A DNA stretch of 64,000 nt from Armigeres subalbatus (Eukaryota; Arthropoda; Insecta; Diptera; Culicidae): positions 219,765,783 through 219,829,782 of the forward strand of contig NC_085141.1 of assembly GCF_024139115.2 (NCBI RefSeq), given 5' to 3'. Of the stretch, positions 12,029 to 22,449 are shown one piece after another. The notes below the pieces were generated by a model that ran no database searches, had not been told where the DNA came from, and was given only the letters and a program-made list of their open reading frames with translations. Each line of letters begins with the position of its first letter. The first letter of the stretch is position 1. A program made the position numbers and the translations under genes.

Positions 12029-13178
12029 CCGTTTCTGCACATTTTACTTACTGATAACAAGTTGACTGCTAGATCCGGTACCATCCGGTACGCATAAAAC
12101 CTCGTTCATCGATATTTCGCAAGTTGTGCTTCCAAGATCCGCTGATACGTTTACTGATCCCTTTGCAACCACCGGTACCACAGCATTGTTGGCCACGTTG
12201 ATACTCGATGATATGTTTTCAGCTTCTGTAAGTAAATCTTGATTTCTACACAAGTGACTAGTTGCTCCGGAGTCAAAAATCCAATCTTCATCTGCTACTG
12301 CTGTTTTAGACGTCTGACTTGTATTAAATGCCGCAAAGAACGCTGCATGACCACTAGTTTTGTGATACTTATCTTTCTTCTTTTCAACGACTTGACCTGA
12401 ACATTGGGATGCATAATGGCCCATTTTCTTGCATCGATAACACTTGATAGTTGATTTCTCGTTACTGACCTTCAGAGCTGGCTTGGTTTTACTAAAGAAC
12501 ACTTCATCACCGGGCTTCGTCTCACTTGATATTTTCACATCTTGCAATATTTTTGCTTTGACGATGTCCGCGGTCAACTTGATTCCAGATGACTCCATGC
12601 CGAGGATCATCGGATCATATTGTTTTGGCAGACCTTTCATTAATAAGCTGGCCAGCCAAGCGGCATCTACCTTGAATCCGACCTCTGCCAACTGATGACT
12701 AGTTGTAAACAGCTCATTCACATACTGCTGAGTCGTCTGACAAATAATGTCCTCATCACGTTCAGCTCCAACCAAACGAATTCCTGTGAGCCTCCTCAGC
12801 AGACCAATTTTTCTTGTTGATCCACTTTGCTCGTACGTGTTACGTAAATTGTCCCACGCTTCCTTCGCATTTTTGGCATCCCTTACCAGGCCGTATAGAA
12901 TCGATGCTAAGGCATATGGTCGCTAACGCCTGTTCGGAGATTTCATCATTTACTACTGGTTCTCCTTCAGCTTGTTCTTTAACTGCACACCAGGTCCGCT
13001 CTTTGATAAGGATCATCTTGGTGGCGAAAGACCATGAACTATAGTTTTCCGATCCTCTAAGAACTTCGCGTACTGGTAGAGAAACAGATCCACCTAGATG
13101 CCTCATCTGTCCCGAAGAATGTCCAACTTGACTCGAACTAGCTCCAGAACCATTTGTAGCAGCTTCAGGATTCACCAT
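12029..13178 (-). pseudogene. copia-like gag and protease (frameshifted)
   Basis: The minus-strand frame starts with ATG at 13178. The gag part runs to a one-base frameshift near 12890, then continues through the RNA-binding region to the CCHC knuckle CYRCKKMGHYASQC and the protease motif IFDSGATSHLC (catalytic Asp). A further frameshift near 12080 leads to the stop at 12044, so the link to integrase is out of frame. The missing continuation lies at 2288 and below, beyond the nested SINE. Gag builds the particle and protease matures Gag-Pol in this family. The copy is inactive. Confidence 0.88.
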
Positions 13179-13243
13179 TATTAGCAGAGCTTAGTGAAAA
13201 AAAATTGTTTTTTTCTTCAACAAAGCCGTATCGTTGGAAACGG

Positions 13244-13257
13244 CTGGGCACATAACC
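13244..13257 (-). promoter_or_regulatory. Possible primer binding site of the copia-like element
   Basis: On the minus strand, GGTTATGTGCCCAG follows a CA that could end the 5' LTR (13258-13259). It resembles the site of Drosophila copia, which pairs with a half of initiator-Met tRNA. Distance to the gag ATG is about 65 bases. Confidence 0.5.
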
Positions 13258-13277
13258 TGATAAGAATACATCTGCTA

Positions 13278-14460
13278 CACACAAAAAACAAAAATGGTTT
13301 TATTAAAAATTTTGAACTTTTATTCTGAAAACTGTTTTGTTTTCTTTGAAATGAAAGTAAAATTGTTTGAAGTAAATGTCTTTTATTGGATTTCAAAGTA
13401 TTATTCACCTTAATATAGATTATATTCAAAAGTTCATCCTTTCAAAAATAAAACTTTAGAACTGTCAATTCACCCACAAAAAATTTGTACCGCTCAATGT
13501 GTCAAACTCGTTGACGAAAACGGTAGAGCAGAAGTTTACCAAAACAATCTCTTCGGTGCTTATACTGTTTTTTAAATATATTTAGATAAATAGTTTTAAG
13601 TGAAAATGAAACCTTCAGCTAGATAGATATACCCGAGAATATACCCGAAGTGGTGGATTAGGTTCTGATGCATGAGGTAAGTCGCAACCCCCATCAGTAA
13701 AGATAATGCGTTTTTACGAGCACATGAGGCTTTTTCCAGGCAGATTGCGGGACGTCTAATGGCTTCAATTTTGATGGAAAGGTGTATCAGACCGGACGGT
13801 TTTTGTTCGGAATCGAACGATTGGAAACCCGGAGTTCGCCAATCAGTCCAAGAAGTAGCAGATGGGCGTCACAATAAAACATCACAAGGTAATTGCTGGA
13901 CCATGTTTTGAACGATGGTGAATATTTAGCTCACGAGTGAGAACATTTTTTCATTTATGGTTTCTATTTCTCGATAGGTAAATTCAAAAAACAAGCAGAG
14001 GGAAGCGCATCTCGACGGATGTCTTCTCCAGTGGCTAAAAGATCGACGACAAAACAACCCTATTCATCTATCCATGTCCTGCAAACCAGGCCAACTTAAC
14101 AACAAATACTCACAATAAAAAAATAGAATGAGAATAAACTAAAACAATTACGATTAAATAAAATTTTAAAAGAAAATGAACAAAAATGGTTTGGGAGGAT
14201 CGTTTTGAGGCTGTGAAAAAGTCGATTTCCAAATGAAAATATACCACTTTTTCTTATTCGAATCTGACAGTTGTACAGTTTTATTTTGAAAGTTCAAACT
14301 TTTAATTTCTGAGTTGCATGCCACTTTTGAAACATTGCTGACGCAAAAGTTGCTGTACTTTTATTTCAAACATACGTAACTCTCTACGAAAAAGAACCAA
14401 CGAAACTTTTTATTTTAACCAATGGATTTTTTGATTTTATTAATGATTTTTCTTTCTGTG
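13278..14460 (-). mobile_element. TA-flanked foldback-type element, copy 2
   Basis: Inverted copy of 3005-4167, 1183 bp, with TA at 13276-13277 and 14461-14462. On the + strand it begins CACACAAAAAAC and ends CTTTCTGTG. It is intact relative to copy 1 and keeps about 22 bases that copy 1 lost. It inserted in what should be the copia 5' LTR. Confidence 0.82.
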
Positions 14461-14462
14461 TA

Positions 14463-14722
14463 GGTTTGGTAGTGTATAACAGAATAATAATTTATTTTTT
14501 ATCTAGATCATGGCATACTAATAATTCGACGGTTGCTATTCTATCAGTTCAATTTGGTTGCTGTATTCCGTACCGGTGACGTTTGACAGTTGACAGTTTA
14601 TCAAATAGCAGCGCTCTTATCGCGCTACCAAATTTGGTCACCTGTCAGTCGCGCTACTGTTATAGCAGCGCGTTTAGTAGCGACCGGTAAAGTGTCAAGT
14701 AACGATACTGCGCTGCCAAACG
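14463..14722. other. Region between TA element and palindrome, no gene
   Basis: Possibly the outer part of the copia 5' LTR; the matching 3' LTR is missing, so this cannot be confirmed. GCGCTAC and AGCAGCGC words recur in both orientations at 14600-14690. Confidence 0.35.
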
Positions 14723-14830
14723 GCTTATGGGTCAAACACAATTGATACGTTTGCGTGCGTTTTGACAGTTTTCCCATGGGAAAACTATCAAAACGCACGC
14801 AAACGTATCAATTGTGTTTGGCCCATTAAG
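14723..14830. repeat. Near-perfect palindrome centred on CCCATGGG
   Basis: Arms of about 50 bases pair around a centre between 14776 and 14777 with no loop. By eye the inner 48 bases of each arm differ at two positions (GTCAAAC/GCCAAAC and GACAG/GATAG), and the outer GCTTA/TAAGC extension has a one-base slip. It may be a MITE with almost no spacer. It lies about 600 bases before the SORL1-like start codon. Confidence 0.85.
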
Positions 14831-14969
14831 CTCACCACCGGTAATCTTGCTCTAACAAACGCATCACCTTAATCTTTGGAGAGTACTCATTATTTTGCTC
14901 CATCTTACCCTATTTGTTGTTTCATTTCCGCCTGTTCCGTTTGGAAACGCGTTTTCCGTCAGAATTTTT

Positions 14970-15420
14970 GCTTCTGTCAGTCGTATGTTTGTCAGTCATT
15001 GTTGAGTTTTCGTCGTGGATGCATCGTCTCTGGATTTGTATTTCAACGTGTGACGCGAAAGTGCTAGAAGAAAAAATGTAGCTTTTGTTGCATTTTTATA
15101 AATTTAATTATAATCTGCGACTGATTAATCAAGTGCTAGTATTTTAAAGTGTTTCGGCAGGCGAAGGAGCGGTGTAATGAAAATACACCAATGAGGAAAG
15201 TGTTTTACTTATCTAAAGTGAAATTCTGTTAGTGCAGAAATTTTGTCGGGTGTACAAATCGGAAAGTGAAGGATTTCCAATAAATCCTACTCTGCAGGAG
15301 CAAAAAAGAAAAACAGCGAGTCCTGCTGTTCTTCAGCGGGCAAATTATCTACGGAGTTGATTGATTCTGTGCTTTTCAGCACAAGTTTCTGACGACAGGA
15401 GAAGAGAAAAAGAAATCAAA
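14970..15420 (+). promoter_or_regulatory. Putative core promoter and 5' leader of the SORL1-like gene
   Basis: Two copies of the arthropod initiator-type motif TCAGTC occur at 14977-14982 and 14992-14997. No TATA box is evident. If transcription starts here and the leader is unspliced it is about 430 bases. It contains three upstream ATGs, each with its own stop: 15019-15081 (20 codons), 15177-15194 (5 codons) and 15191-15232 (13 codons). The second stop overlaps the third start (ATGA). These could lower translation of the main frame. Start site and leader structure are inference. Confidence 0.4.
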
Positions 15421-15747
15421 ATGGCGCGTCACCGTCCGTGTTTTATCGTTTTGACAATGATGCTGCTGGTGTGTCTTCAGCAGTCGATTGCCGTTCGACA
15501 CGGATTTCCACCGGATGTTCTGTTTGTGGATTATGAAAAGCAAGGGGCGGAACGATCGTTTGTGATCAACAGATTCCACAATGAAGAAGAAACCGACAGC
15601 ATGAGTGCATTCAGTCGAATGAAACGTAGCGCGGCTGCCGGGACCGGCGGTTCATCGGCCGCTGGACCAACATCATCTGCCTCAACGACAATGGGAGGAT
15701 CGGGAAAGGATAATAAAAATTCCGTCCGCCCAGTGATTGAAGCGAAG
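15421..15747 (+). CDS. SORL1: SORL1-like VPS10 receptor, exon 1 (signal peptide and propeptide)
   Basis: The ATG at 15421 has a good context (TCAAAATGG) and no in-frame ATG upstream. The exon encodes 109 residues and ends at AAG|GTAGGT (phase 0). Residues 1-25 form a signal peptide with a hydrophobic core (FIVLTMMLLVCL) and likely cleavage after QSIA. A propeptide follows and ends at SRMKR, a furin-type site, followed directly by SAAAG. Human SORLA has the same arrangement, RRKR then SAA. A Ser/Gly/Thr-rich linker leads to the splice site. In the family the propeptide masks the VPS10 ligand site until cleaved in the Golgi; the receptor sorts cargo between Golgi, endosome and surface. Exon 2 starts 39.5 kb downstream. 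The assignment depends on exons 2 and 3 as much as on this one. Confidence 0.85.
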
Positions 15748-16670
15748 GTAGGTTTTTTTTTGTCACGCATTCGCATTTGTATATTTGCAATTTCTATTTA
15801 TTTTCTTACCAATTATGCTGAAACCAATCGTTTCTGTTTTCGTCAGTCTCGGTAAAAATTGTACTTATCAAAACCTGCGTTTGTTTACGGCAAAGACAGA
15901 CGTTGTCTTTCTCATATGTATCACATACTTCAACACCTTTTCAAATCTTATAGACGTGCTGGGTAAGCTAATTTTAGATTACATGCTACCCTGAGCAACT
16001 TAGTAAATGCAGCTAGTCTCCGTTTATGTTACTTGGCTTTATCTACCATATATGTATGTATCTATACTTCGCTTCAACCCTTTCCGCTCGAGAGTGAAAA
16101 ATCACCATTATATGAAGTTCTGTCGATATCAACTTCTATTATTGTCACTTTTGAATTACCTTCATAATTAATGTCCATTTTTACAAATACTGTATCGCGA
16201 GCTGTGTATGTACTAAGAAATATCAAAATTTTGTACCATATTGAATGTAACATTATTACGTAAAGCTAGTTTTACATTTGTCCTAAAATATGGGGTAACC
16301 TGTATGCTTCCGTTATGCCAGTAAATAAATTACAAATTACAAATTTGTACATTCGTATCCGCATTTCTCCTAATCCAGGTCTCTAGTACTTACAGTCCAC
16401 TAAAAAGCTCTAAATAATTTTCTTATCATGCAAAACATATCTACAAAGGGAATTAGCGATATTGGCCTTATTTCTATCTGTAGAGGACAAAAGCAACATT
16501 GGGTTCAATTAGATTTGTAACAAATAGGTTGAGATGTTTGTTGCGAACTTTTCAAATTTCTATTATTTGTAGATTTTAGAAGTAAAACTGAAATCATTTC
16601 AACTGGAACAACCCAACTGGAACTTGGGCTGCTTTTCAATTTAGTATTTCTATTAGCATTTCCTTAGTTA

Positions 16671-16864
16671 CAGTAAAACCTCCATGAGTCGATGTTCTAT
16701 GACTCGATATCGACTCATGGAAGCAAATTATGCCATATTAAAAAATATTTTTTGGACTACTAAGATGGTCCCTTCAAACAACTTCCCAAGGATTTTCTTT
16801 TCCGCATCTCGATATTTCCATGCGTCGATGGTCCCTTCAATGTCGACTCATGGAGGTTTGACTG
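16671..16864. mobile_element. TA-flanked MITE with CAGT ends (pogo/Tigger-like), 194 bp
   Basis: Ends CAGTAAAACCTCCATGAGTC and the inverse of CAGTCAAACCTCCATGAGTC are flanked by TA at 16669-16670 and 16865-16866. One mismatch in about 22 bases. A further internal palindrome (GACTCGATATCGACTC) lies near the left end. TA target plus CAGT termini fits pogo/Tc1-mariner MITEs. Confidence 0.85.
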
Positions 16865-16883
16865 TATTATAATTGAAAGTATG

Positions 16884-17035
16884 TATCTTGTGTGGCAAAT
16901 ACAATGGATTCACTATGCCCAGGGTGTCGAGAATGTTTCCAACCCGAAAACATACTAGACCGGACCGAGAATCGAACTCGCCATCTCCGGATTGGCAATC
17001 CTACGCCTTTGCACGCAAGGCAAGGATTCCAAATC
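16884..17035 (-). mobile_element. SINE-C: tRNA-derived SINE related to SINE-B through its central body
   Basis: On the minus strand a tRNA-like head with B-box GAGTTCGATTCTC is followed by GGTCCGGTCTAGTATG and a body (GGAAACATTCTCGACACCC, TGGGCATA) that matches the SINE-B central segment apart from scattered changes. The head differs from SINE-B. No clear tail is visible, so it is probably partial. Confidence 0.6.
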
Positions 17036-17237
17036 TGCCTAAATATTGACAACAAATAGCACTCTGGTGGAACTGTAGTTGCTGAATGAATGAATCTGAT
17101 CGATTCTCCGCCTTACCGGTAAGATTAGGTGTAAGACCGGCATTGCAGAGTTGTACGCCATAAAGCCAGTCTGCTGGCACCGGGTTTTTCACAGAAGTTT
17201 GAATTGATCCAAGAGTAGGTCGTGGGTTGGTGAAACA

Positions 17238-17420
17238 CATGGATGTGCGGACTGCATTCCTTCATGGTAGATTGTAAGCGTCCATTTAATGATGCAACCA
17301 GAAGGATACATCGTGCGATTGTCGGAGAGAAGTTAAAGTAGCTAGAAGCAAGTCGCTCATTCGTGGAATCAGCGAATCGACGAAGTATTCTGAAGAACAG
17401 GGTGTAAATGTCTTCAATAG
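17238..17420 (+). pseudogene. Fragment of copia-type reverse transcriptase
   Basis: On the + strand MDVRTAFLHGRL, then in a shifted frame MMQPEGYIVRLSE, are recognisable as the conserved copia RT segment (usual form MDVKTAFLNG followed by MxQPEGF). Stops and frame changes follow. It is in the opposite orientation to the copia copy at 969-13257 and covers a region missing from that copy. Confidence 0.65.
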
Positions 17421-17739
17421 CAGATGTCTTAATGCCCGACGTAGAGGAAACTCAACTTTGAGATTATTATACCACCAGATTCTCTTTATTTTATAAAAAC
17501 CAACATCGCACCAATAAAATGACATATTTCCTCACAAATCAATAAACTACAATTACAAAAATAAGCATGTACATAACTCGTAAAGAGTGCGAGAAATGGC
17601 GCTTGAACCAGGGCTTATCAGCCAGGGCACAGATTAAATACCTTGCCCCATCCCAGGAAGAAGAAAACGGAGAGAACGGAGTTACAATAACTTTCTTATG
17701 TCGAATTCGTTTTTAAACCTAAGTCAGGCTTTTGCTCAA

Positions 17740-19190
17740 AGTTTCCTTTTGGAACTCCTTAGCAAGTTCTTGCAGGCATTTACTCGTAGTTTCTTTCCGG
17801 AATTCCCCCGGAAGTTTCTTCAGGTATTCCTTCGGAAATTTCTTTAGGAACTGCTCCGGAAGTTCTTTCAGGAATCCATTCAGAAGTTCCTCTTCTTCCT
17901 GAAGTAACGTTCGGAGCTCGGGAGTTCGTTAGGAAAGTTCCGAAGTTCCTTCTACAATTCCTTCGGAAGTTCCTTCAAAAAATCCTTGGAGCATTCCTTC
18001 AGGATTTCCTTTGAAAATTTCTTCAGGAATTCCTCCCAAAAATCCTTCAAAAATTCTTCCGGAAGTTCTTCCAGAAATTCCTCTGGAACTTCCTCCACGA
18101 ATTCCTCCGGTGATTCATCCAGGAATTCCTCCGGAAGTTCCCCCAGGAATTCCTCCGGAAGTTCCTCCAGGAATTCCTCTGCAAGTTCCTCCAGAAATTC
18201 CTCCGGAAGTTCATCCAGGAAATTCTCCGGAAGTTCTTCTAGGAAATACTCCGGAAGTTCCTCCAGAAATTCCTCCGGAAGTTTCTCCAGAAGTTCCTCC
18301 AAAAGTTCATCCAGAAATTCCTCCGGAAGTTCCTCCAGAAATTCGTCCGGAAGTTCTTCCAGGAATATCGCCGCAAGTTCCCCCAGGAATTCCTCCAGAA
18401 GTTCCTCCAGGAATTCTTCCGGCTGTTCCTCCAGAAATTCCTGTAGGAATTCCAGGAGGAACTTCCGGAGGAATTCCTGGAGAAACTCCCGCAGGAATTC
18501 CTGGAGGAACTTCCGGAGGAATTCCTGGACGAACTTCCTGAGGAAACTCCGGAGGAATTGTTGGAGCAACTTCCGGAAAAAATCCGGAGGATTCTATGGA
18601 AGAACTTCGGAATCCTTTCTTGGAAGGAATTTCGGAGGAATTTCTGGAGGGAGTTCTGAAGGAATTGTTGAAAGGACTTCCGGAGGAATTCCTAGAGGTA
18701 CTTCTGGAGGATTTTCTGGAGGAACTTCCGAAGGAACTCCTAGAGAAATTTCTGAAGGGCTTTCGGAGGTATTGCTGGAGGAATTTCTGAAGGAACTTCT
18801 AGAGGAACTCTGGAGAAAATTCCGGAAAAATTTTCGGAGGAATTCTTGAAGGGACTTCCGGAGGAATTTCTTGAGAGACTTCTGGAACTTCGGAACTTCC
18901 GAAGGAATTTCTGGAAGAACTTTCAGAGGAATTCTAGGACGAACTTTCGGAGAAATTCCAGTTCCGAAGGAATTCTCGAAGGGACTACCGGAAGAATTTC
19001 TGGATAGACTTCGGGTGGAATTTCTGTAGGGATTTCCGGAGAAATCTCTTGAGGGACTTCCAGAGGAATTTTTGGAGGAACTTTCAAAGGAATTCCTGGA
19101 AGAACTTCCAGAGAAATTTTTGGAAGATATTTCGTGAGAACTCTTCGAGGAATTTCCAGATGAATTTCTAGAAAAAATATGAAGGAATGC
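17740..19190. repeat. Inverted pair of 24-bp minisatellite arrays
   Basis: The left arm (17740 to about 18451) is a degenerate tandem array of two alternating 12-base halves, GAATTCCTCCGG and AAGTTCCTCCAG. At about 18452 the orientation flips and the right arm carries the reverse complement (CTTCCGGAGGAATTCCTGG). Each arm is about 700 bases. Because 24 is a multiple of 3, both strands show long repetitive frames (E/F/L/P-rich on minus, S/R/N-rich on +); these are products of the repeat. Confidence 0.88.
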
Positions 19191-19267
19191 CTGAAATATT
19201 GCCCTAATGCATTCCTGGAAGAATTCGCAATGGTATGCATACAAGACTTCAATGAGCAATACCTAAA

Positions 19268-19510
19268 ATAATTCAAGACAAAATTTTCAAAACGACTTAT
19301 CTGCTTTTGTAAACAAAGATTCAAACGACGATTTGACTAATCTGATAGCTCTCGCACGCATACCAACACCATCAACAGGCAGCGGAAGCCTTCACCTACC
19401 TATTGGTGGTGTTGGTTTGCGTGGGAAAGGTATCAGATTCGTCAAATCGTCGTTTGAATCTTTGTTTACAAAAGCAGATAAGTCGTTTTGAAAATTTTGT
19501 CTTGAATTAT
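19268..19510. mobile_element. Palindromic MITE with roughly 105-bp arms
   Basis: The left arm starts ATAATTCAAGACAAAATTTT and the right arm ends with its reverse complement. Arms stay nearly identical for the first 75 bases and diverge slightly toward a loop of about 35 bases. The element sits immediately after the inverted minisatellite. A much more diverged relative is at 52732-52945. Confidence 0.85.
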
Positions 19511-20573
19511 AAGAATTCTTTGAAGAATTTCCGTATGATTTTTTTTGAAGAACTACTTAAATAAATAATTAATGGGGAAATTATCGAACAAATTGCAAAT
19601 GAATTATTGAAGGCCCATAATATTTCGGTTTAAACAAATTCTCCTGGGATTACTGAACAAGTCCTCAGGGAATATAAATATAATGCAAATGTAGACAAAT
19701 ATTATAGGGAATATAAATTTCCGTAAAACGGATTTCGATGCGCATTCTTTATTGAATGCACAAACAGTTTCGTTTTTATTCCGGTTTGCTTTTTGCTTCG
19801 GCTAAGATTATTCCACCCATATGGTTATGACAGTTGAAGTGCAGTTGTATTGGTGAACCTGGTGCGAAACTGTGAAACAACACAGTGCGAACCCGACAGC
19901 TTTGGGGTTGGAACTAGTGCGAACCTAGTTCCTACCTGAGCGAATAAAAAAACACTTTGACAGCACTTAGGTTGGAACTGGTTAAAAACGAATTCGTCAT
20001 TAGCAAAACAACTCCCAACGCCTTTAAACATGCTATCACTTGCTTATGGTGATAATTCCTAAAAAAAAAACAAAACACCCCTTCCAAACTCCCAACTACT
20101 TGACATCTACGGCTTTCTGTTGCTTCCTATCTGTATTAGCTGCTATTTGTCCACTTGACTTAGTACTATTTTATTTAATTCGTAGCAGAAAGGGTTCTGT
20201 TATGGGTACCCTTTGGTTTCTGGACAATTACCGAAAATACCATCCGTAACTCTATCGCGTTTTATTCGAGAGTCGGTAAAATATTAAGTTAGTAGACAAC
20301 AACAGCGATATTGATTGTCCACAACCGAATTTCGTAGTCCTCCTAAAATTCGACGAAAAACAATTTCGTGCTTAAATTTTAATACGAATTATAGACTCAT
20401 AATGCTGCCTTGTTTTTGTCATGGGTTGTTCTTTGAGACCTAACGTCCTTATGCCTATTAGACGCATTGCTTTGTTTTTGATGGATTGAACATAGGACCT
20501 GTGAGATGAAGTCATCATGGAGCAGTAACTGTTTAATGTCTTTACAACAAATATGGTTTCAGTGAAATCCGAA

Positions 20574-20880
20574 TTGAGCATGAGCATGAGCATGATTGAC
20601 CGCCCACGGTTGCTACTCCGTTATTGCCAGGTCAGCTGTAATTACACAGAGAACCAACAGATGTAGTTTGCGATTGCGACTAACATCATCTTCAATGTGT
20701 AAGAACTAGTGACCCAATAATAAGCAATACCAGCGCCGGCCGTGTCCGAATGCAGGTCAATTAAGGAAAAGGTAGGAAATTGTTGACGTGATACTCGCTT
20801 TGATAGAAGCCGACGAGCCATCTGCACTTCCACGAGAAATCACTGGGATGTTGGATATATGGGGTAGGGAGAGTGGCAGG
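20574..20880 (+). mobile_element. GAGCATGAGCATG-type repeat, copy 1
   Basis: Starts with a tandem GAGCATG word, followed by GACCGCCCACGGTTGCTACTC. It shares scattered but collinear blocks with 39791-40115 (GTTGCTACTCCGT; ACACAGAGAAC; ATCATCTTCAATGTG versus CCATCCTCAATGTG). Superfamily unknown. A 26-base phrase before it (TTTCAGTGAAATCCGAATTG) recurs at 21150. Confidence 0.5.
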
Positions 20881-20999
20881 GTTCGTTTTGGTAAACGGTT
20901 TGCCGTGTATAACGTGTAGTTTGATTTAAAACAGAAACAAACGAATGCTAATTATTTTAATTATCGACCCCACTACAAAACTGGATGCGAACTAAATTT

Positions 21000-21110
21000 T
21001 CACTTTCTGATTAATTTACTCAATTTCGGCGGCCGGCCGATCGTTTTGCTTTCCGCACAAAGCAAAAATAAATTTCGGCGACCGGCCGATCGCTCTGCTT
21101 GCTCGAGAAT
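21000..21110. repeat. Short direct repeats with CCGGCCGATCG
   Basis: AATTTCGGCGGCCGGCCGAT at 21024 recurs about 50 bases on as AATTTCGGCGACCGGCCGAT. Two units only. Confidence 0.6.
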
Positions 21111-21246
21111 CACGACTGAACAAGGAACTAATTTTCACTTTCTTTATGGTTTCTGTGAAATCCGAATTGAGCACAAACTGTTGCTCAGCACACAACCTGC
21201 TCGCCCGGCAGTTCATACTCAAACACCAAAGAGGACGACTTTTTAT

Positions 21247-22444
21247 TAGACCTCTTCATGTTTTCCAAAAGTATCAAACATTCAATCGGTCAGCCCAGCA
21301 CCACAATTCTTATGCTAAAATAAGTCTCCTGTCAAATTTTCAGCTAATTCGGATAAAATTTCGATGTGGCTCAAGTCGATTTAGTGTTTTTGGGCTATTT
21401 TCAATTTTGGAAAAAAACTAACAAGAGATATAAACGTCGAAAACTATCGCAACAACCTCTATACGGAAGCTTTTGGTGTGCTCTACCAGTCTTGTGAACA
21501 TTGCGATTCGTTCCGTTCACGTTTTGTCCATGTAAAAGTGATTTTCAAGCTTTTAAGGGCATAAAAATACTGTTTCCCCCAAAAGTCGTTGTTCTACAAA
21601 ATTCTTGAGTTTATGACAAATGATTGTTAATTTATTATTTTATAGTTCCTCTTTTTTCCCTGGAAATTTGAGTAATATAATTGCCCATGTGCGATTTACC
21701 TTAAATTCTTAAAAATCAGAAGCTGAACATTTGTCATAAATTTGCACGTTAGGATTTCTTCAAGCAAGTTGTTCGAACAAAACATAAATTAAATCATATG
21801 ATATTTGATGCTAACAACAAACGACTTCCAAATTTTGTTAATTTTATCATATGCCTTCATGCTTTTAACATTGAGTGCATCTTAGTAACAAGTGAAATCG
21901 AAGCTTCTTTGTTTGAACAACTTGTTTGAAGAAATCTCAGCGTGCAAATTTATGACAAATGTTCAGCTTCTGATTTTTAAGAATTTAACGGTAAATCGCA
22001 CATGGGCAATTATATTACTCAAATTTCCAGGGAAAAAAGAGGAACTATAAAATAATAAATTAACAATCATTTGTCATAAACTCAAGAATTTTGTAGAACA
22101 ACGACTTTTGGGGGAAACAGTATTTTTATGCACTTAAAAGCTTGAAAATCACTTTTAAAAAGACAAAACGTGAACGGAACGAATCGCAATGTTCACAAGA
22201 CTGGTAGAGCACACCAAAAGCTTCCGTATAGAGGTTGTTGCGATAGTTTTCGACGTTTATATCTCTTGTTAGATTTTTTCCAAAATTGAAAATAACCCAA
22301 AAACACTAAATCGACTTGAGCCACCTCGAAATTTTATCCGAATTAGCTGAAAATTTGCCAGGAGACTTATTTTAGCATAAGAATTGTGATTCTAGGCTGA
22401 CCGGTTGAATTTTTGATACTTTTTGAAAACATGAAGAGGTCTAC
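21247..22444. mobile_element. Foldback element with ~535-bp inverted arms
   Basis: The left arm begins TAGACCTCTTCATGTTTT and the right arm ends with its reverse complement. Arms (about 21247-21783 and 21911-22444) are highly similar throughout, with scattered substitutions and small indels, around a loop of roughly 125 bases. No coding frame. It would form a very long hairpin if transcribed. Confidence 0.9.
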
Positions 22445-22449
22445 TCTTT

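Larger units (their letters stand above)
969..14462 (-). mobile_element. Ty1/copia-type LTR retrotransposon remnant, interrupted by nested insertions
   Basis: Reading on the minus strand, the order is a possible primer binding site, gag with a CCHC zinc knuckle, an aspartic protease, then, after a gap of insertions (2301-12028), the gag-pre-integrase and integrase region and the start of reverse transcriptase. That order (PR-INT-RT) is diagnostic for Ty1/copia. The element stops inside the first RT block at about 969, so most of RT, RNase H and the 3' LTR are absent. The presumed 5' LTR (from about 13258 rightwards) is itself interrupted by a TA-flanked element at 13278-14460, and its outer edge is not resolved. 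Several frameshifts and one in-frame stop show the copy is dead. Confidence 0.88.

Noticed and set aside
17952..18849. Long frames on both strands (205 and 287 codons) in the 24-bp repeat
   Set aside because: They come from a 24-base tandem unit divisible by three; both strands are open and the peptides are pure repeats with no start signal or splice context.
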